Below are positions 1 to 6,880 of a stretch of 7,805 nt of DNA, in pieces. Positions within the stretch are counted from its first letter, which is position 1. Each line of letters opens with the position of its first letter. This DNA comes from an uncultured Alphaproteobacteria bacterium (GTDB taxonomy: Bacteria > Pseudomonadota > Alphaproteobacteria > Sneathiellales > Sneathiellaceae), in assembly GCA_937910835.1 (NCBI GenBank), contig CALEMG010000578.1, forward strand, positions 1 to 7,805, in the 5' to 3' direction. A program made the translations under genes and the position numbers. A model generated the notes under the pieces. That model saw only the letters and a list, made by a program, of their open reading frames with translations, searched no databases and was not told where the DNA came from.

Positions 1-1412
1 ATGGAGCCCTGAGCCGTGAGAGAATATCCTTACGTATCCGCGATAATGGCGATACGCGCGTTCAGACGACCAAGCTGGATGGCGGGCTGACAAAGGGACT
101 GTCGCAGACGTTGGAATATGAGAATGAGATCGCGGACGACGTCCCTGATCTGAACCTGATCAGCGATAGAGCGGTCGCGTGTCGGATAGAGAAAGTCTTG
201 GAGGGAGAACCGCTCGTACCGCTTTTTGAGACCTGCATTAACCGCACGGCTGCCCTTATTGATATCGCGGGTGAGGGGGTGGTTGAACTCGCGATTGATA
301 TTGGCGAAGTCCGGGCCGGGGATAAAAGCGCCCCGCTCGATGAAGTGGAACTGGAGCTTAAATCGGGCTCGCCCTTCGCCATGTTAAGTGCGGCGGAGAA
401 GCTTTTTGCGGGCGTGGCGGTGACGCCTAGCAAGCTGCACAAGGCCCAGCGGGGCTTTGCCCTGATCGGCTTAACGGGTGGAGAAGAGGCGTCCCCCGCG
501 CCAGCCTTTTCGAAAAAGACGGAGATCACGCGCGCCATGTCCGGTGTAGAGACGCTGCGGTCCGTCGGGAACGCAGCAGCAGAGCAGATCCTGCAAAACT
601 GGGAATTTATGTTGGCTGATCCTGCGCCGGAGGGGCCGCATCAGCTACGGGTCGGGCTGCGCCGCCTACGCACGGCGCTGCATATGCTGAATGCGAAGAA
701 GCTGGGGCCGGAGTTTTTAGCGCTCGAAGAAATGGCGCAGCGGCTGGCGGGCGTTGCTGGCGAACTCCGCGATGCGGATGTACTACTGAGCGATATATTT
801 GAGCCCGCCGCGGGGCAGCTTGAGGGAATTCCCGAGTGCGGTGCACTTCGCGATGCTCTCACCGCGCATATTGCCGAAAAACGCCGGGCCGTGCGTGATA
901 GCTTAAGGAGCGCCGACTGGACCATGCTGAAGCTGCACTGCCTGTTTTTCGATTTTTTAATTGACCGGGCACTTGCGCGGGCGGATGGGGATTTCACTGA
1001 CCCCAAGATATTGAAACATGCGGATAAGGCGCTCGCAAAAGCCTGGCGGCGGGTGAACGATTGGGGAGAGCGGATTGACGACCTCACCACCGATGAGCGC
1101 CATAGTATGCGCAAGAAGCTGAAATCACTTCGCTATGTCACGGAATTTTTCCTACCGCTTTATTCCGCGAAGAAGGCGACGCCGTTTCTGAAAAAGCTGC
1201 AGCGTCTACAGGATGTGTTCGGCTACCTCAATGACGTTGCGACGAGCCGGCAGTTATTAGACATCGTCGCGAAAAACAAAGAGGCTGGGGCGGATCTTAA
1301 CTCGCAAGCCTTGATCATCTACAACTGGCACCTCGACCGCGCCGATGTGGCCTGGCGAAACACCAAGAAGCGTTGGAAAAAACTCACGAAGGTCGAGCGT
1401 TTCTGGGAATGA
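1..1412 (+). CDS. CYTH-CHAD domain protein, 5'-truncated by the window edge
   Basis: The reading frame is open from the left edge (first full codon at 3) to the TGA at 1410-1412, giving 470 codons including the stop. A TTG at 111 could be taken as a start, but the 36 codons before it encode the core of a CYTH domain (LRIRDNGDTRVQTTKL, then LEYENE), so the true start lies outside the window. CYTH spans about residues 1-120 and includes the acidic/basic EVELELKSG strand, which in this family binds triphosphate and metal. CHAD spans about residues 190-460, with both conserved His/Arg/Lys helices: HQLRVGLRRLR (His near 213) and HSMRKKLKSLRY (His near 367), followed by LQRLQDVFGYLNDVA. CHAD domains are known to bind polyphosphate and to localise to polyphosphate granules; CYTH members include triphosphatases. 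Whether this copy is catalytic is unknown. It is cytoplasmic by lack of membrane segments in the visible part, and its 3' end converges on the kinase gene. Confidence 0.93.
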   Translation, partial: GALSRERISLRIRDNGDTRVQTTKLDGGLTKGLSQTLEYENEIADDVPDLNLISDRAVACRIEKVLEGEPLVPLFETCINRTAALIDIAGEGVVELAIDIGEVRAGDKSAPLDEVELELKSGSPFAMLSAAEKLFAGVAVTPSKLHKAQRGFALIGLTGGEEASPAPAFSKKTEITRAMSGVETLRSVGNAAAEQILQNWEFMLADPAPEGPHQLRVGLRRLRTALHMLNAKKLGPEFLALEEMAQRLAGVAGELRDADVLLSDIFEPAAGQLEGIPECGALRDALTAHIAEKRRAVRDSLRSADWTMLKLHCLFFDFLIDRALARADGDFTDPKILKHADKALAKAWRRVNDWGERIDDLTTDERHSMRKKLKSLRYVTEFFLPLYSAKKATPFLKKLQRLQDVFGYLNDVATSRQLLDIVAKNKEAGADLNSQALIIYNWHLDRADVAWRNTKKRWKKLTKVERFWE

Positions 1413-1424
1413 CCTCGGGTAGGT

Positions 1425-2744
1425 TCAGGCGGCCTTGGGCAGGGTGAAATGGAAAGTCGTCCCTTTCTCCTGCTCGCTCTCTACCCGGATTTGACCCTTG
1501 TGCAGCTCGACCATCTCCTTACAGAGGGGCAAGCCGAGCCCGGTTCCAATCTCTCCGTCCGTGCCAGGGGTTGTGGTCTTTTTATCAATGGCAAAGGTGT
1601 CTGTCAGGATCCCGGGTGCGATGCCGACGCCCGTATCCGAAATCGAAATTTCGACCATGTCTCCCTTGCGCTCCGCCCTTACTTCTATACGACCGCCAGA
1701 AGGAGTGAACTTAATCGCATTTGAGATCAGGTTGCGGATGACTAGAAGGATCATGTTCCGGTCGGCCTTAACCGTTACGTCAGGAATTTGGCTGGACAGC
1801 GCTACATTCTTGTTGGAGGCGGAGGTTTTCATCAGGGAGATGCTTTCCTCAACCAGGTTCGGCAGGTTAAGCGGCACGGCCTGCATGTTGCCTTTCTCCA
1901 TCTGAAAGCGACCCCATTCCAGAAGATTTTCAAGCAGATCATAAAGCGTATTGCTGGAAACATTAATCATGGAGGCATATTCCACAACCTCCTTCGGTGA
2001 AAGCATATCGGCTCGTTTGGCCAGAAAATCGGAAAACCCGAGAAGCGCGTTGAATGGGCTTTTCAGATCATGGGCAATAATGGAAAAGAAGCGGTCTTTG
2101 ATCGCGATTTCCCGGGATAGCTCGCCCTTCAGCCATGCCTCATTTTCTGCAAGTTCAACAAGTTCGCCGCCCTGCAACTCCAGCCGCTCCTGCGTATCCA
2201 TCAACTCGGCGATCTTGATTTCGAGGATTTCATTGTTTTTTAAGGCGTCATGGCGGGCTTTGCGCAGTTCCATCTCGTCAATCACGATACCTGCGAGTTC
2301 CTGCATCAATAACATGTGATCTTCGCTCAGTTTCCGTGGTTTGCGGTCAATGGCGCAAAGTGTGCCGATCTTGAACCCGTCCGGCGTGATCAGGGGTGCG
2401 CTGGCATAGAAACGGATGGACGGAGCACCTGTAACCAGAGGATTGTCGCGAAAGCGCTTATCCTCCAGCGCATTTGGCACGACCATAACTTCGTCATGGA
2501 GGATAGCGTGGGAGCAGACAGCCATGTCTCGTGGCGTTTCCCGTATATTTATCCCATAGTATGACTTGCACCACTGGCGATGCTCATCAACCAGGCTCAT
2601 CAGAGAAATCGGAACGCTGAGCGTTTTGGAAATGATCCGGGTGATACTGTCGAAACTGGCTTCCTGCGCTGTATCCAGAATATCGTATTCCCTTAATCGC
2701 TTAAGCCGTTGTTCCTCATTATCAGGCAGTGCGGCGATTTCCAT
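1425..2744 (-). CDS. Soluble GAF-domain sensor histidine kinase (HisKA/HATPase_c)
   Basis: A 439-residue hybrid-free histidine kinase that should autophosphorylate and pass phosphate to an unlinked response regulator. Residues about 25-160 form a GAF sensor domain of the type with a RQW-KSYYG strand, a PRDMAVCSHAI motif and GTLCAIDRKPR. Residues about 160-215 are charged and heptad-like, a probable coiled-coil signalling helix. The HisKA H-box is FFSIIAHDLKSPFNALLGF with phospho-acceptor His225. The HATPase domain has the N-box NLISNAIKF (Asn338, Asn342), the G1 box SDTGVGI (Asp370) and the G2 box GTGLGLPLCKEM (400-411), ending in GTTFHFTLP. All catalytic motifs are intact. There is no signal peptide, membrane helix or receiver domain, so the sensing is intracellular. 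ATG at 2744 is preceded by AGGGGG (2753-2758) with 8 nt spacing. The GAF ligand cannot be told; Cys59, Cys77 and Cys130 lie in the sensor domain. No response regulator adjoins it. It is the first gene downstream of the AT-rich intergenic region, from which it is presumably transcribed. Confidence 0.94.
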   Translation of the reverse strand: MEIAALPDNEEQRLKRLREYDILDTAQEASFDSITRIISKTLSVPISLMSLVDEHRQWCKSYYGINIRETPRDMAVCSHAILHDEVMVVPNALEDKRFRDNPLVTGAPSIRFYASAPLITPDGFKIGTLCAIDRKPRKLSEDHMLLMQELAGIVIDEMELRKARHDALKNNEILEIKIAELMDTQERLELQGGELVELAENEAWLKGELSREIAIKDRFFSIIAHDLKSPFNALLGFSDFLAKRADMLSPKEVVEYASMINVSSNTLYDLLENLLEWGRFQMEKGNMQAVPLNLPNLVEESISLMKTSASNKNVALSSQIPDVTVKADRNMILLVIRNLISNAIKFTPSGGRIEVRAERKGDMVEISISDTGVGIAPGILTDTFAIDKKTTTPGTDGEIGTGLGLPLCKEMVELHKGQIRVESEQEKGTTFHFTLPKAA

Positions 2745-2992
2745 GTTAGCGTCCCCCTATAATTCTTTTTTTCAACCTGGGTCTGAGATATTCGGTTGCT
2801 GTGTTTACTCAAAAAACCTGAAGAATATGCCCGTTCAACAGGATCTCATGAGGTGCAACTTCTATTTTAAAAGAGATAATTTTTGGTTAATTGGCACGCT
2901 CAGCAACTCACGGCAAATTCAAGTTGCATATAATTTTTTTGATGCCGGGAGAAGAGATCAGAAATATAGCGTAAAAAATGTAATATTTTCAG

Positions 2993-3011
2993 GTAATTAT
3001 ATATTAATTAC
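2993..3011. repeat. 19-nt AT-rich palindrome
   Basis: GTAATTA (2993-2999), spacer TATAT (3000-3004), TAATTAC (3005-3011). The two 7-nt arms are perfect reverse complements. The size and symmetry suit a dimeric DNA-binding protein, but the region is AT-rich, which raises the chance of such a palindrome arising randomly. It lies about 250 bp upstream of the kinase start and about 200 bp beyond the end of the oxidoreductase gene. Its function is unknown. Confidence 0.4.
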
Positions 3012-3119
3012 AATCTTCTAATGCATTTTGGCCAACGAGATGCGAAATAGGTAGAGTTGCGCTTTATGATTGTACTTTATGGTCTTATCGCGCTGGTAAT
3101 AGCTCTCTGACTTTGCCCG

Positions 3120-3150
3120 GTTTGCCGCAATTAATGCGGTTAGAGCAAAC
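3120..3150 (-). terminator. Bulged hairpin after the oxidoreductase gene, doubtful terminator
   Basis: Outer arms GTTTG (3120-3124) and CAAAC (3146-3150) enclose inner arms CCGCA (3125-3129) and TGCGG (3135-3139) around the loop ATTAA, with a one-sided 6-nt bulge (3140-3145). It lies about 60 nt past the oxidoreductase stop, a sensible place for transcription of the operon to end. No T-run follows on the minus strand, so it is not a standard intrinsic terminator; it could instead be a 3'-end stabilising structure or chance. Confidence 0.25.
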
Positions 3151-3207
3151 TTCGGACGAGGTTCCATTTACTGGCCATAAACGGTCACAGAAAGTGCTTT
3201 CGGAATT

Positions 3208-4830
3208 TCACGTCTGACGAGAAATTGGATTATCTGCGAGGATACGCTCGGCGGCGAGGGAGCCGGAACCGGGACTGGCGCCGCCGCCCGGCCAAGTGGA
3301 GGCACCGCATATATAGAGGCCAGGCAGGGGCAATGCGTGATGCGCATGGCCCGGAAAGGGTCGATTACCATAAAATTGGTCGAGATGGGCGCTGCCGGCA
3401 ACAAGATCACCGCCCACCAGATTGGGGTTGAGCGCTTCCAGGTCCAGCGGGGTATGAACCGTGCGCGCCAGGATTTTATCCCGCAGCCCCGGGGCGTAGC
3501 TTTCAATCTTGTCGAGGACCCGGTCAGCAAAGGCATCGCGCACTTCGGTTGTCCAGCTTCGGCCTATGATGTCTCCCGCTGCGTCGTCCTTTATCTCGGC
3601 GGGCACGCAGCGCACCATGATCCAGAGCACATGCTTTCCCTTCGGCGCGCGGGTCGGATCGTAGAGCGTCGGCTGACCGATCACGCAATAAGGTTCCGCA
3701 GGGAGCCGCCCGGTCACCCCCTCCCGGTAGGTGCGGGCCATATAATCGAGAGAGGGACCGATATGCACATAAAAACTCTGTCGCGCCTCTTCCGCCCGCC
3801 AGTCAGGAAGATCGGAAAGGGCGAGATGGATCATCATCGTACCGGGCCCATACCGCCACTGATGCGCGCGCTCTATAATAGGCGCGGGAAGCTGATCGCC
3901 CGTGAGGTTGAGTAGGGAAGATGGTGTGACGCCCGCGACAACGGCGCGGGAAGTCTTGATGACCTCGCCGTTTTCAAGACGAACCCCGACGGCACGACCG
4001 TTTTCAACCACAACCTCCTCAACCATGGTCGAAGAACGCAATTCGCCGCCGGTATCATGAAGGCGCGCCGTCATCGCCTCGATCAGCTTGACCGAGCCAC
4101 CTTCGGCCAAGGAAATGCCCTGCAATGCGTCGATATTGCTTTCCAGAAAAGGAAAGAAGCTGCCGCCTGCGATATCCGGCGCATGATCCAGATGCAGCCC
4201 CCAGGCGGCGATCATTGCTCGCATTTCCTCGCTCTCGAAGCGGGAGGAGAGCAGGCTGCGCGGCGACTCCATAAGCAACGCCTTCAGTTTGGGCAGAAGG
4301 GAGAGTGGAGCGTCATCGAGATTTCCGAATGGATTATCTGGTGTCTCTGTCTCCGGTGCGGGCGAGCCAAATAGCTGAAACAGAGGCGGCGCGCACTCTT
4401 GGAAATCACTTGTCCAGTTCTGCCAATTGCCAATATCGGCGGGGGAAAATTCGGCGATTGATTGCGCCATCTTCTCCGCATCGGTCGAGATACCGAGAAA
4501 GCGGCCCCCCTCAAATACCGAGCCGACGGACGGATCGGCGACAATGAAGCGGAGCCCCTTGCGGGCCAGCGCTTCCTTATGTTCTTGATAGAAGGGCGAC
4601 CCAATGAACAGATTGAGATTGATGGCGCCGATATCATGATGGAACCCGGGTAGGGTCAGCGGTTGCGTGCGGATTGATCCGCCGGGTGTGCTGTTCTTTT
4701 CTAGCACCAGCACGCGCCAGCCGGCTTCTCCCAACAGGATTGCGCCACCAAGCGCGTTGATCCCCGCGCCGATAAAGATGGCATCATAGGAAGAGGAACC
4801 GGCGCCAACTGACTCGCTAGGGTTTGTCAT
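3208..4830 (-). CDS. FAD-dependent oxidoreductase, phytoene desaturase-like (COG1233)
   Basis: A 540-residue flavoprotein of the amino-oxidase / phytoene desaturase superfamily. The dinucleotide-binding Rossmann motif is at the N-terminus: YDAIFIGAGINALGGAILL (Gly21, Gly23, Asn25), with Glu44 (VLVLEKN) positioned to hold the FAD ribose and Gly50-Gly51 of the second FAD contact. The GxGxN form is typical of COG1233. The C-terminal FAD signature LYICGASTWPGGGASPGSGSLAAERIL covers residues 505-531. Length agrees with bacterial COG1233 proteins and with their eukaryotic relative PYROXD2. No signal peptide or membrane helix is evident, so it is probably cytoplasmic or peripheral. The substrate cannot be inferred: no carotenoid gene (crtB, crtE) is in the window, so a carotenoid role is not supported. 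ATG at 4830 has AGGGG at 4842-4846, an 11-nt spacing that is somewhat long, but no better in-frame start is seen. It is the last gene of the probable three-gene operon, 24 bp after the VOC gene. Confidence 0.88.
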   Translation of the reverse strand: MTNPSESVGAGSSSYDAIFIGAGINALGGAILLGEAGWRVLVLEKNSTPGGSIRTQPLTLPGFHHDIGAINLNLFIGSPFYQEHKEALARKGLRFIVADPSVGSVFEGGRFLGISTDAEKMAQSIAEFSPADIGNWQNWTSDFQECAPPLFQLFGSPAPETETPDNPFGNLDDAPLSLLPKLKALLMESPRSLLSSRFESEEMRAMIAAWGLHLDHAPDIAGGSFFPFLESNIDALQGISLAEGGSVKLIEAMTARLHDTGGELRSSTMVEEVVVENGRAVGVRLENGEVIKTSRAVVAGVTPSSLLNLTGDQLPAPIIERAHQWRYGPGTMMIHLALSDLPDWRAEEARQSFYVHIGPSLDYMARTYREGVTGRLPAEPYCVIGQPTLYDPTRAPKGKHVLWIMVRCVPAEIKDDAAGDIIGRSWTTEVRDAFADRVLDKIESYAPGLRDKILARTVHTPLDLEALNPNLVGGDLVAGSAHLDQFYGNRPFPGHAHHALPLPGLYICGASTWPGGGASPGSGSLAAERILADNPISRQT

Positions 4831-4854
4831 CGGCTTTTGCGCCCCTTTTGTATA

Positions 4855-5295
4855 TTAGTCGCTCCACTCGGCAAGTTCGACCGTAATCCCCTCTGGACCG
4901 GTGATGAAGAAAAGCTGTCGGTTATGGAAATCTTTAAGCTCGCTCCTGACCTCGACGCCGTGGGATTTGAGATGGCTGACCATCGCCTCGGCGTCTTTAA
5001 CCGCGAAGCAGATATGATTGAAGCCAAGCTTGTCGAGACGGGGGTCGTTTGCGGCCATCGCCTCCGCCTCCGGCGTGCGGTAATGCAGAATCTGCACCTC
5101 GAAGCGCGGCGTGATGCCGGGAATGGCGAGGGTAATGTGATCCGCCTCTATATCCGGAATGCCCATATAGCCCGCAAAAGGCTCTCCGGCGATGACAACG
5201 GACTTATCATCCTCGAATCCGAGAAGGCCGAAAAAATCAATCGCCGCCGAAAGATCGCGCACGGCAACAGTGACATGGTCAAAATGTGTAATCAT
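4855..5295 (-). CDS. VOC-family (glyoxalase/dioxygenase-fold) protein
   Basis: A 146-residue single-chain protein with the paired beta-alpha-beta-beta-beta modules of the vicinal oxygen chelate superfamily. The first module opens with ITHFDHVTVAVRDLSAAIDFFGLLGF (His7), the second with LGFNHICFAVKDAEAMVSHLKSHGVEV (His94), and the end is GPEGITVELAEW (Glu140). His7, Gln68 (in FEVQILHY), His94 and Glu140 are the likely metal ligands; a Gln at the second position recalls methylmalonyl-CoA epimerase-type sites, but the chain is too divergent to name as that enzyme. Family members include lyases, epimerases, extradiol dioxygenases and antibiotic-resistance proteins, so the reaction is open. It is cytoplasmic. 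ATG at 5295 has GGGA (5302-5305) 6 nt upstream. It lies 28 bp after the phosphatase stop and 24 bp before the oxidoreductase start, which supports cotranscription. Confidence 0.87.
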   Translation of the reverse strand: MITHFDHVTVAVRDLSAAIDFFGLLGFEDDKSVVIAGEPFAGYMGIPDIEADHITLAIPGITPRFEVQILHYRTPEAEAMAANDPRLDKLGFNHICFAVKDAEAMVSHLKSHGVEVRSELKDFHNRQLFFITGPEGITVELAEWSD

Positions 5296-5323
5296 CTAAT
5301 TTCCCGTTCTGTGCGGTTTCTCT

Positions 5324-6808
5324 TTACTCAACTGGATAGCAGGGTCTGTCCTTGCCCTCACTCTCCCAGTTAATCCAGAGCTTGTCGTCGGTTCCGAGTT
5401 CCAGCGTCACATAGTTTCGCTGGCGGATATACTGGTCAGATGCGAAGGGAGTGAGCATGGAGACGCGGATATCGCGGTTTTCATCGAGATATTCTGTCCG
5501 GTCGTTCGTCACCGTCATGATGCCGATCCATTGCAGGCGGCTCGGCGCCGGATGAACAATGCCGGACGAGACCACTTGATGGACTTTGCGCTGCCGTTTG
5601 CTGTCATGGATGACGCCGATGCAACCAATATGCACATCGCCCGAGAGGATGACGGTTTTATGGGCCTCGCCGCGCTGCTTCGCGCGCTTCAGCAGCCAGT
5701 GGATCAGTCGGGCGCGCTCCCCCTCATGGTTCTTTGATCGCCAATGATCTTTCAGATCATCAGTGAGCTCTTCCTCCCAAGGTGTTATTTCAAAAGTCTT
5801 TTCGACGGCTGAAAAATCCCGATATACGACCGGCACGGCGGAGAGCACTAAAAGATGCCCGTCCGTCGTTTTTTTTAAGTAATCGATCACCTTGTCCCAT
5901 TGCGCTTCGCTCATCACCCGGTCAAGCGTCCGCTCGGCCCGATTATCGATCGCGAGAATATTGTACCCCCGGAACTTGAGGGCGACGGCGTAATGCTCTG
6001 CCTTATTATCGAGCAGGCTCCCGTTGAAGCGGGATCGGATCTGGAACATCTCGAAATATTTTTTGGCGGTTCCAAAAATATACCGGAATACGTCGCTTTC
6101 GAGCAGGTCTTTTGGATAGCTGCCCCAGCCATCGAAGATATCATGATCATCCCACATCATGACGGAGGGGATGCTGGCCAGCATCAGGCTCATATGGGGA
6201 TCGGTCCAGCGGGTCTGATAGAGCTTGTCGTAGAATTTATCGATCTGCGGGCGCATGGTGGTGTTCGCGACGCGGGCGATTTTTTCCTTACGGGATAGCG
6301 CGTTCCATTCCTGAAGTTCGGGCACGGCGGTCCAGATACTGTCCGCATAGAGCTGATCTCCGCCCATCAGGAGGAGGGAGAAGGGCGTCCCATCTTGATC
6401 ACTATGCTTTTCGGCCATATCCCGCCAAAGCTCGTATGGATTTTCCGTCTTGTGCATAAGGTCGAGGTCTGAAAAGCCGTTGCAGGAACCATAGGCGAAT
6501 TTCGGCTTCTCGGTTTTACCCGGCACATGAAATACCCATTTGTTTCGCTCATGCCCGCATTCCGCTGCTGTGCCATCGATCCGGATTTCATACTCAAAAG
6601 CTTTGCCTGACTTTCCGGTCGGGGTCGCGATTTTTTGCTCCCCCCGCCAGACTTTGGAGGAGGGGGTCTCGCCGACCTCCTTGCATTCCACGGCTTTCCC
6701 ATCAACAGACCATTCTGGCTTTGGCACATCCTTCGCCGTGGAAAAACAGACGGTATAGAGCGTATCGGATTCCACCCCCAGAATTGGCCCAACCTTTAGA
6801 CGTGCCAT
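5324..6808 (-). CDS. PhoD-like metallophosphatase (alkaline phosphatase D family)
   Basis: A 494-residue protein with an N-terminal beta-rich region (about residues 1-100) followed by a PhoD-type calcineurin-like phosphoesterase domain (about 102-430). Visible motifs are KFAYGSCN (Cys109), LLMGGDQLYAD (Asp151), MMWDDHDIFDGWGS (Asp220, Asp221, His222) and VILSGDVHIG (Asp391, His393), matching the metal-binding signature of the family. Classical PhoD enzymes are secreted phosphodiesterase/phosphomonoesterases with a Tat signal. This one begins MARLKVGPILGVESDTLY with no twin-arginine, hydrophobic core or cleavage site, so it is probably cytoplasmic. The start was set at ATG 6808: GGGAGG (6814-6819) sits 5 nt upstream, whereas the adjacent in-frame TTG at 6811 would leave only 2 nt. 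It is the first gene of the probable operon with the VOC and oxidoreductase genes, and follows the DUF1772 gene by 72 bp on the same strand. The physiological substrate is unknown; promiscuous phosphodiesterase activity is the family expectation. Confidence 0.9.
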   Translation of the reverse strand: MARLKVGPILGVESDTLYTVCFSTAKDVPKPEWSVDGKAVECKEVGETPSSKVWRGEQKIATPTGKSGKAFEYEIRIDGTAAECGHERNKWVFHVPGKTEKPKFAYGSCNGFSDLDLMHKTENPYELWRDMAEKHSDQDGTPFSLLLMGGDQLYADSIWTAVPELQEWNALSRKEKIARVANTTMRPQIDKFYDKLYQTRWTDPHMSLMLASIPSVMMWDDHDIFDGWGSYPKDLLESDVFRYIFGTAKKYFEMFQIRSRFNGSLLDNKAEHYAVALKFRGYNILAIDNRAERTLDRVMSEAQWDKVIDYLKKTTDGHLLVLSAVPVVYRDFSAVEKTFEITPWEEELTDDLKDHWRSKNHEGERARLIHWLLKRAKQRGEAHKTVILSGDVHIGCIGVIHDSKRQRKVHQVVSSGIVHPAPSRLQWIGIMTVTNDRTEYLDENRDIRVSMLTPFASDQYIRQRNYVTLELGTDDKLWINWESEGKDRPCYPVE

Positions 6809-6813
6809 CAATA

Positions 6814-6819
6814 CCTCCC
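6814..6819 (-). promoter_or_regulatory. Ribosome binding site deciding the phosphatase start
   Basis: GGGAGG on the minus strand, 5 nt before ATG 6808 and only 2 nt before TTG 6811. The spacing favours the ATG. Confidence 0.75.
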
Positions 6820-6831
6820 AGCCGTAAAACG

Positions 6832-6848
6832 GGCGATTAATACTCGCC
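6832..6848 (-). terminator. Short hairpin between the DUF1772 and phosphatase genes
   Basis: Arms GGCGA (6832-6836) and TCGCC (6844-6848) flank a 7-nt loop. On the minus strand the stem is followed by CGTTTTACGG, which has a run of only four T. It could be a weak terminator or attenuator after the DUF1772 gene, or a protein-binding site in front of the phosphatase gene. The arms are short, so chance is a real alternative. Confidence 0.25.
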
Positions 6849-6868
6849 GGGCATGATACTACGCCGGG
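6840..6868. repeat. Tandem direct repeat ATACT-CGCCGGG upstream of the phosphatase gene
   Basis: ATACTCGCCGGG (6840-6851) recurs as ATACTACGCCGGG (6856-6868), with one extra A in the second copy. The copies are about 16-17 bp apart, roughly one and a half helical turns. They lie 30-60 bp upstream of the phosphatase ATG in the 72-bp gap, where an activator or repressor site would sit. A GGGAATTCCC palindrome (6867-6876) abuts the second copy. No known regulator was recognised. Confidence 0.4.
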
Positions 6869-6880
6869 GAATTCCCGCCA

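Larger units (their letters stand above)
2745..3207. other. AT-rich intergenic region, 463 bp
   Basis: This stretch separates the kinase start from the end of the oxidoreductase gene and is clearly richer in A and T than either flank, especially 2860-3020. It must hold the kinase promoter on the minus strand, but I could not find a convincing -35/-10 pair there. It contains an imperfect TTTTAAAA-centred palindrome (2861-2876), a 6-bp inverted repeat GCAACT/AGTTGC (2903-2908 and 2922-2927), a perfect 19-nt palindrome (2993-3011), a possible 14-codon hydrophobic frame (3066-3110) and a bulged hairpin (3120-3150). A plus-strand frame from a TTG at 2566 runs into it to 3021 but starts antisense inside the kinase and looks spurious. 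No tRNA or known RNA family was recognised. Confidence 0.75.

Noticed and set aside
62..538. Minus-strand 158-codon frame opposite the CYTH-CHAD gene
   Set aside because: It is antisense to a gene with clear domain motifs, and its serine- and proline-rich composition is typical of a shadow frame in GC-rich coding DNA.
1410..1427. Imperfect inverted repeat formed across the two convergent stop codons (TGACCT/AGGTTCA), as a bidirectional terminator
   Set aside because: The stem is about 6 bp with a bulged T and there is no T-run on either strand, so it cannot be supported as a terminator.
2903..2940. Inverted repeat GCAACT/AGTTGC followed by a T-run (2934-2940), resembling a plus-strand terminator
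   Set aside because: The stem is only 6 bp with a 13-nt loop, the T-run starts 6 nt after the stem, and no plus-strand gene lies just upstream to be terminated.
2566..3021. Plus-strand 151-codon frame running from inside the kinase gene into the AT-rich region
   Set aside because: It starts with TTG, lies antisense over the conserved GAF-encoding region for its first part, has no recognisable domain, and its second half simply reads AT-rich non-coding sequence.
2745..3207. General stress (EcfG-type) promoter GGAAC-N16/17-CGTT in front of the kinase
   Set aside because: A GGAACC occurs on the minus strand near 3160, but no CGTT follows at the required spacing.
3208..4830. Reading the oxidoreductase as a carotenoid biosynthesis desaturase
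   Set aside because: Only superfamily-level FAD motifs are visible, no other carotenoid gene is in the window, and COG1233 includes many non-carotenoid enzymes.
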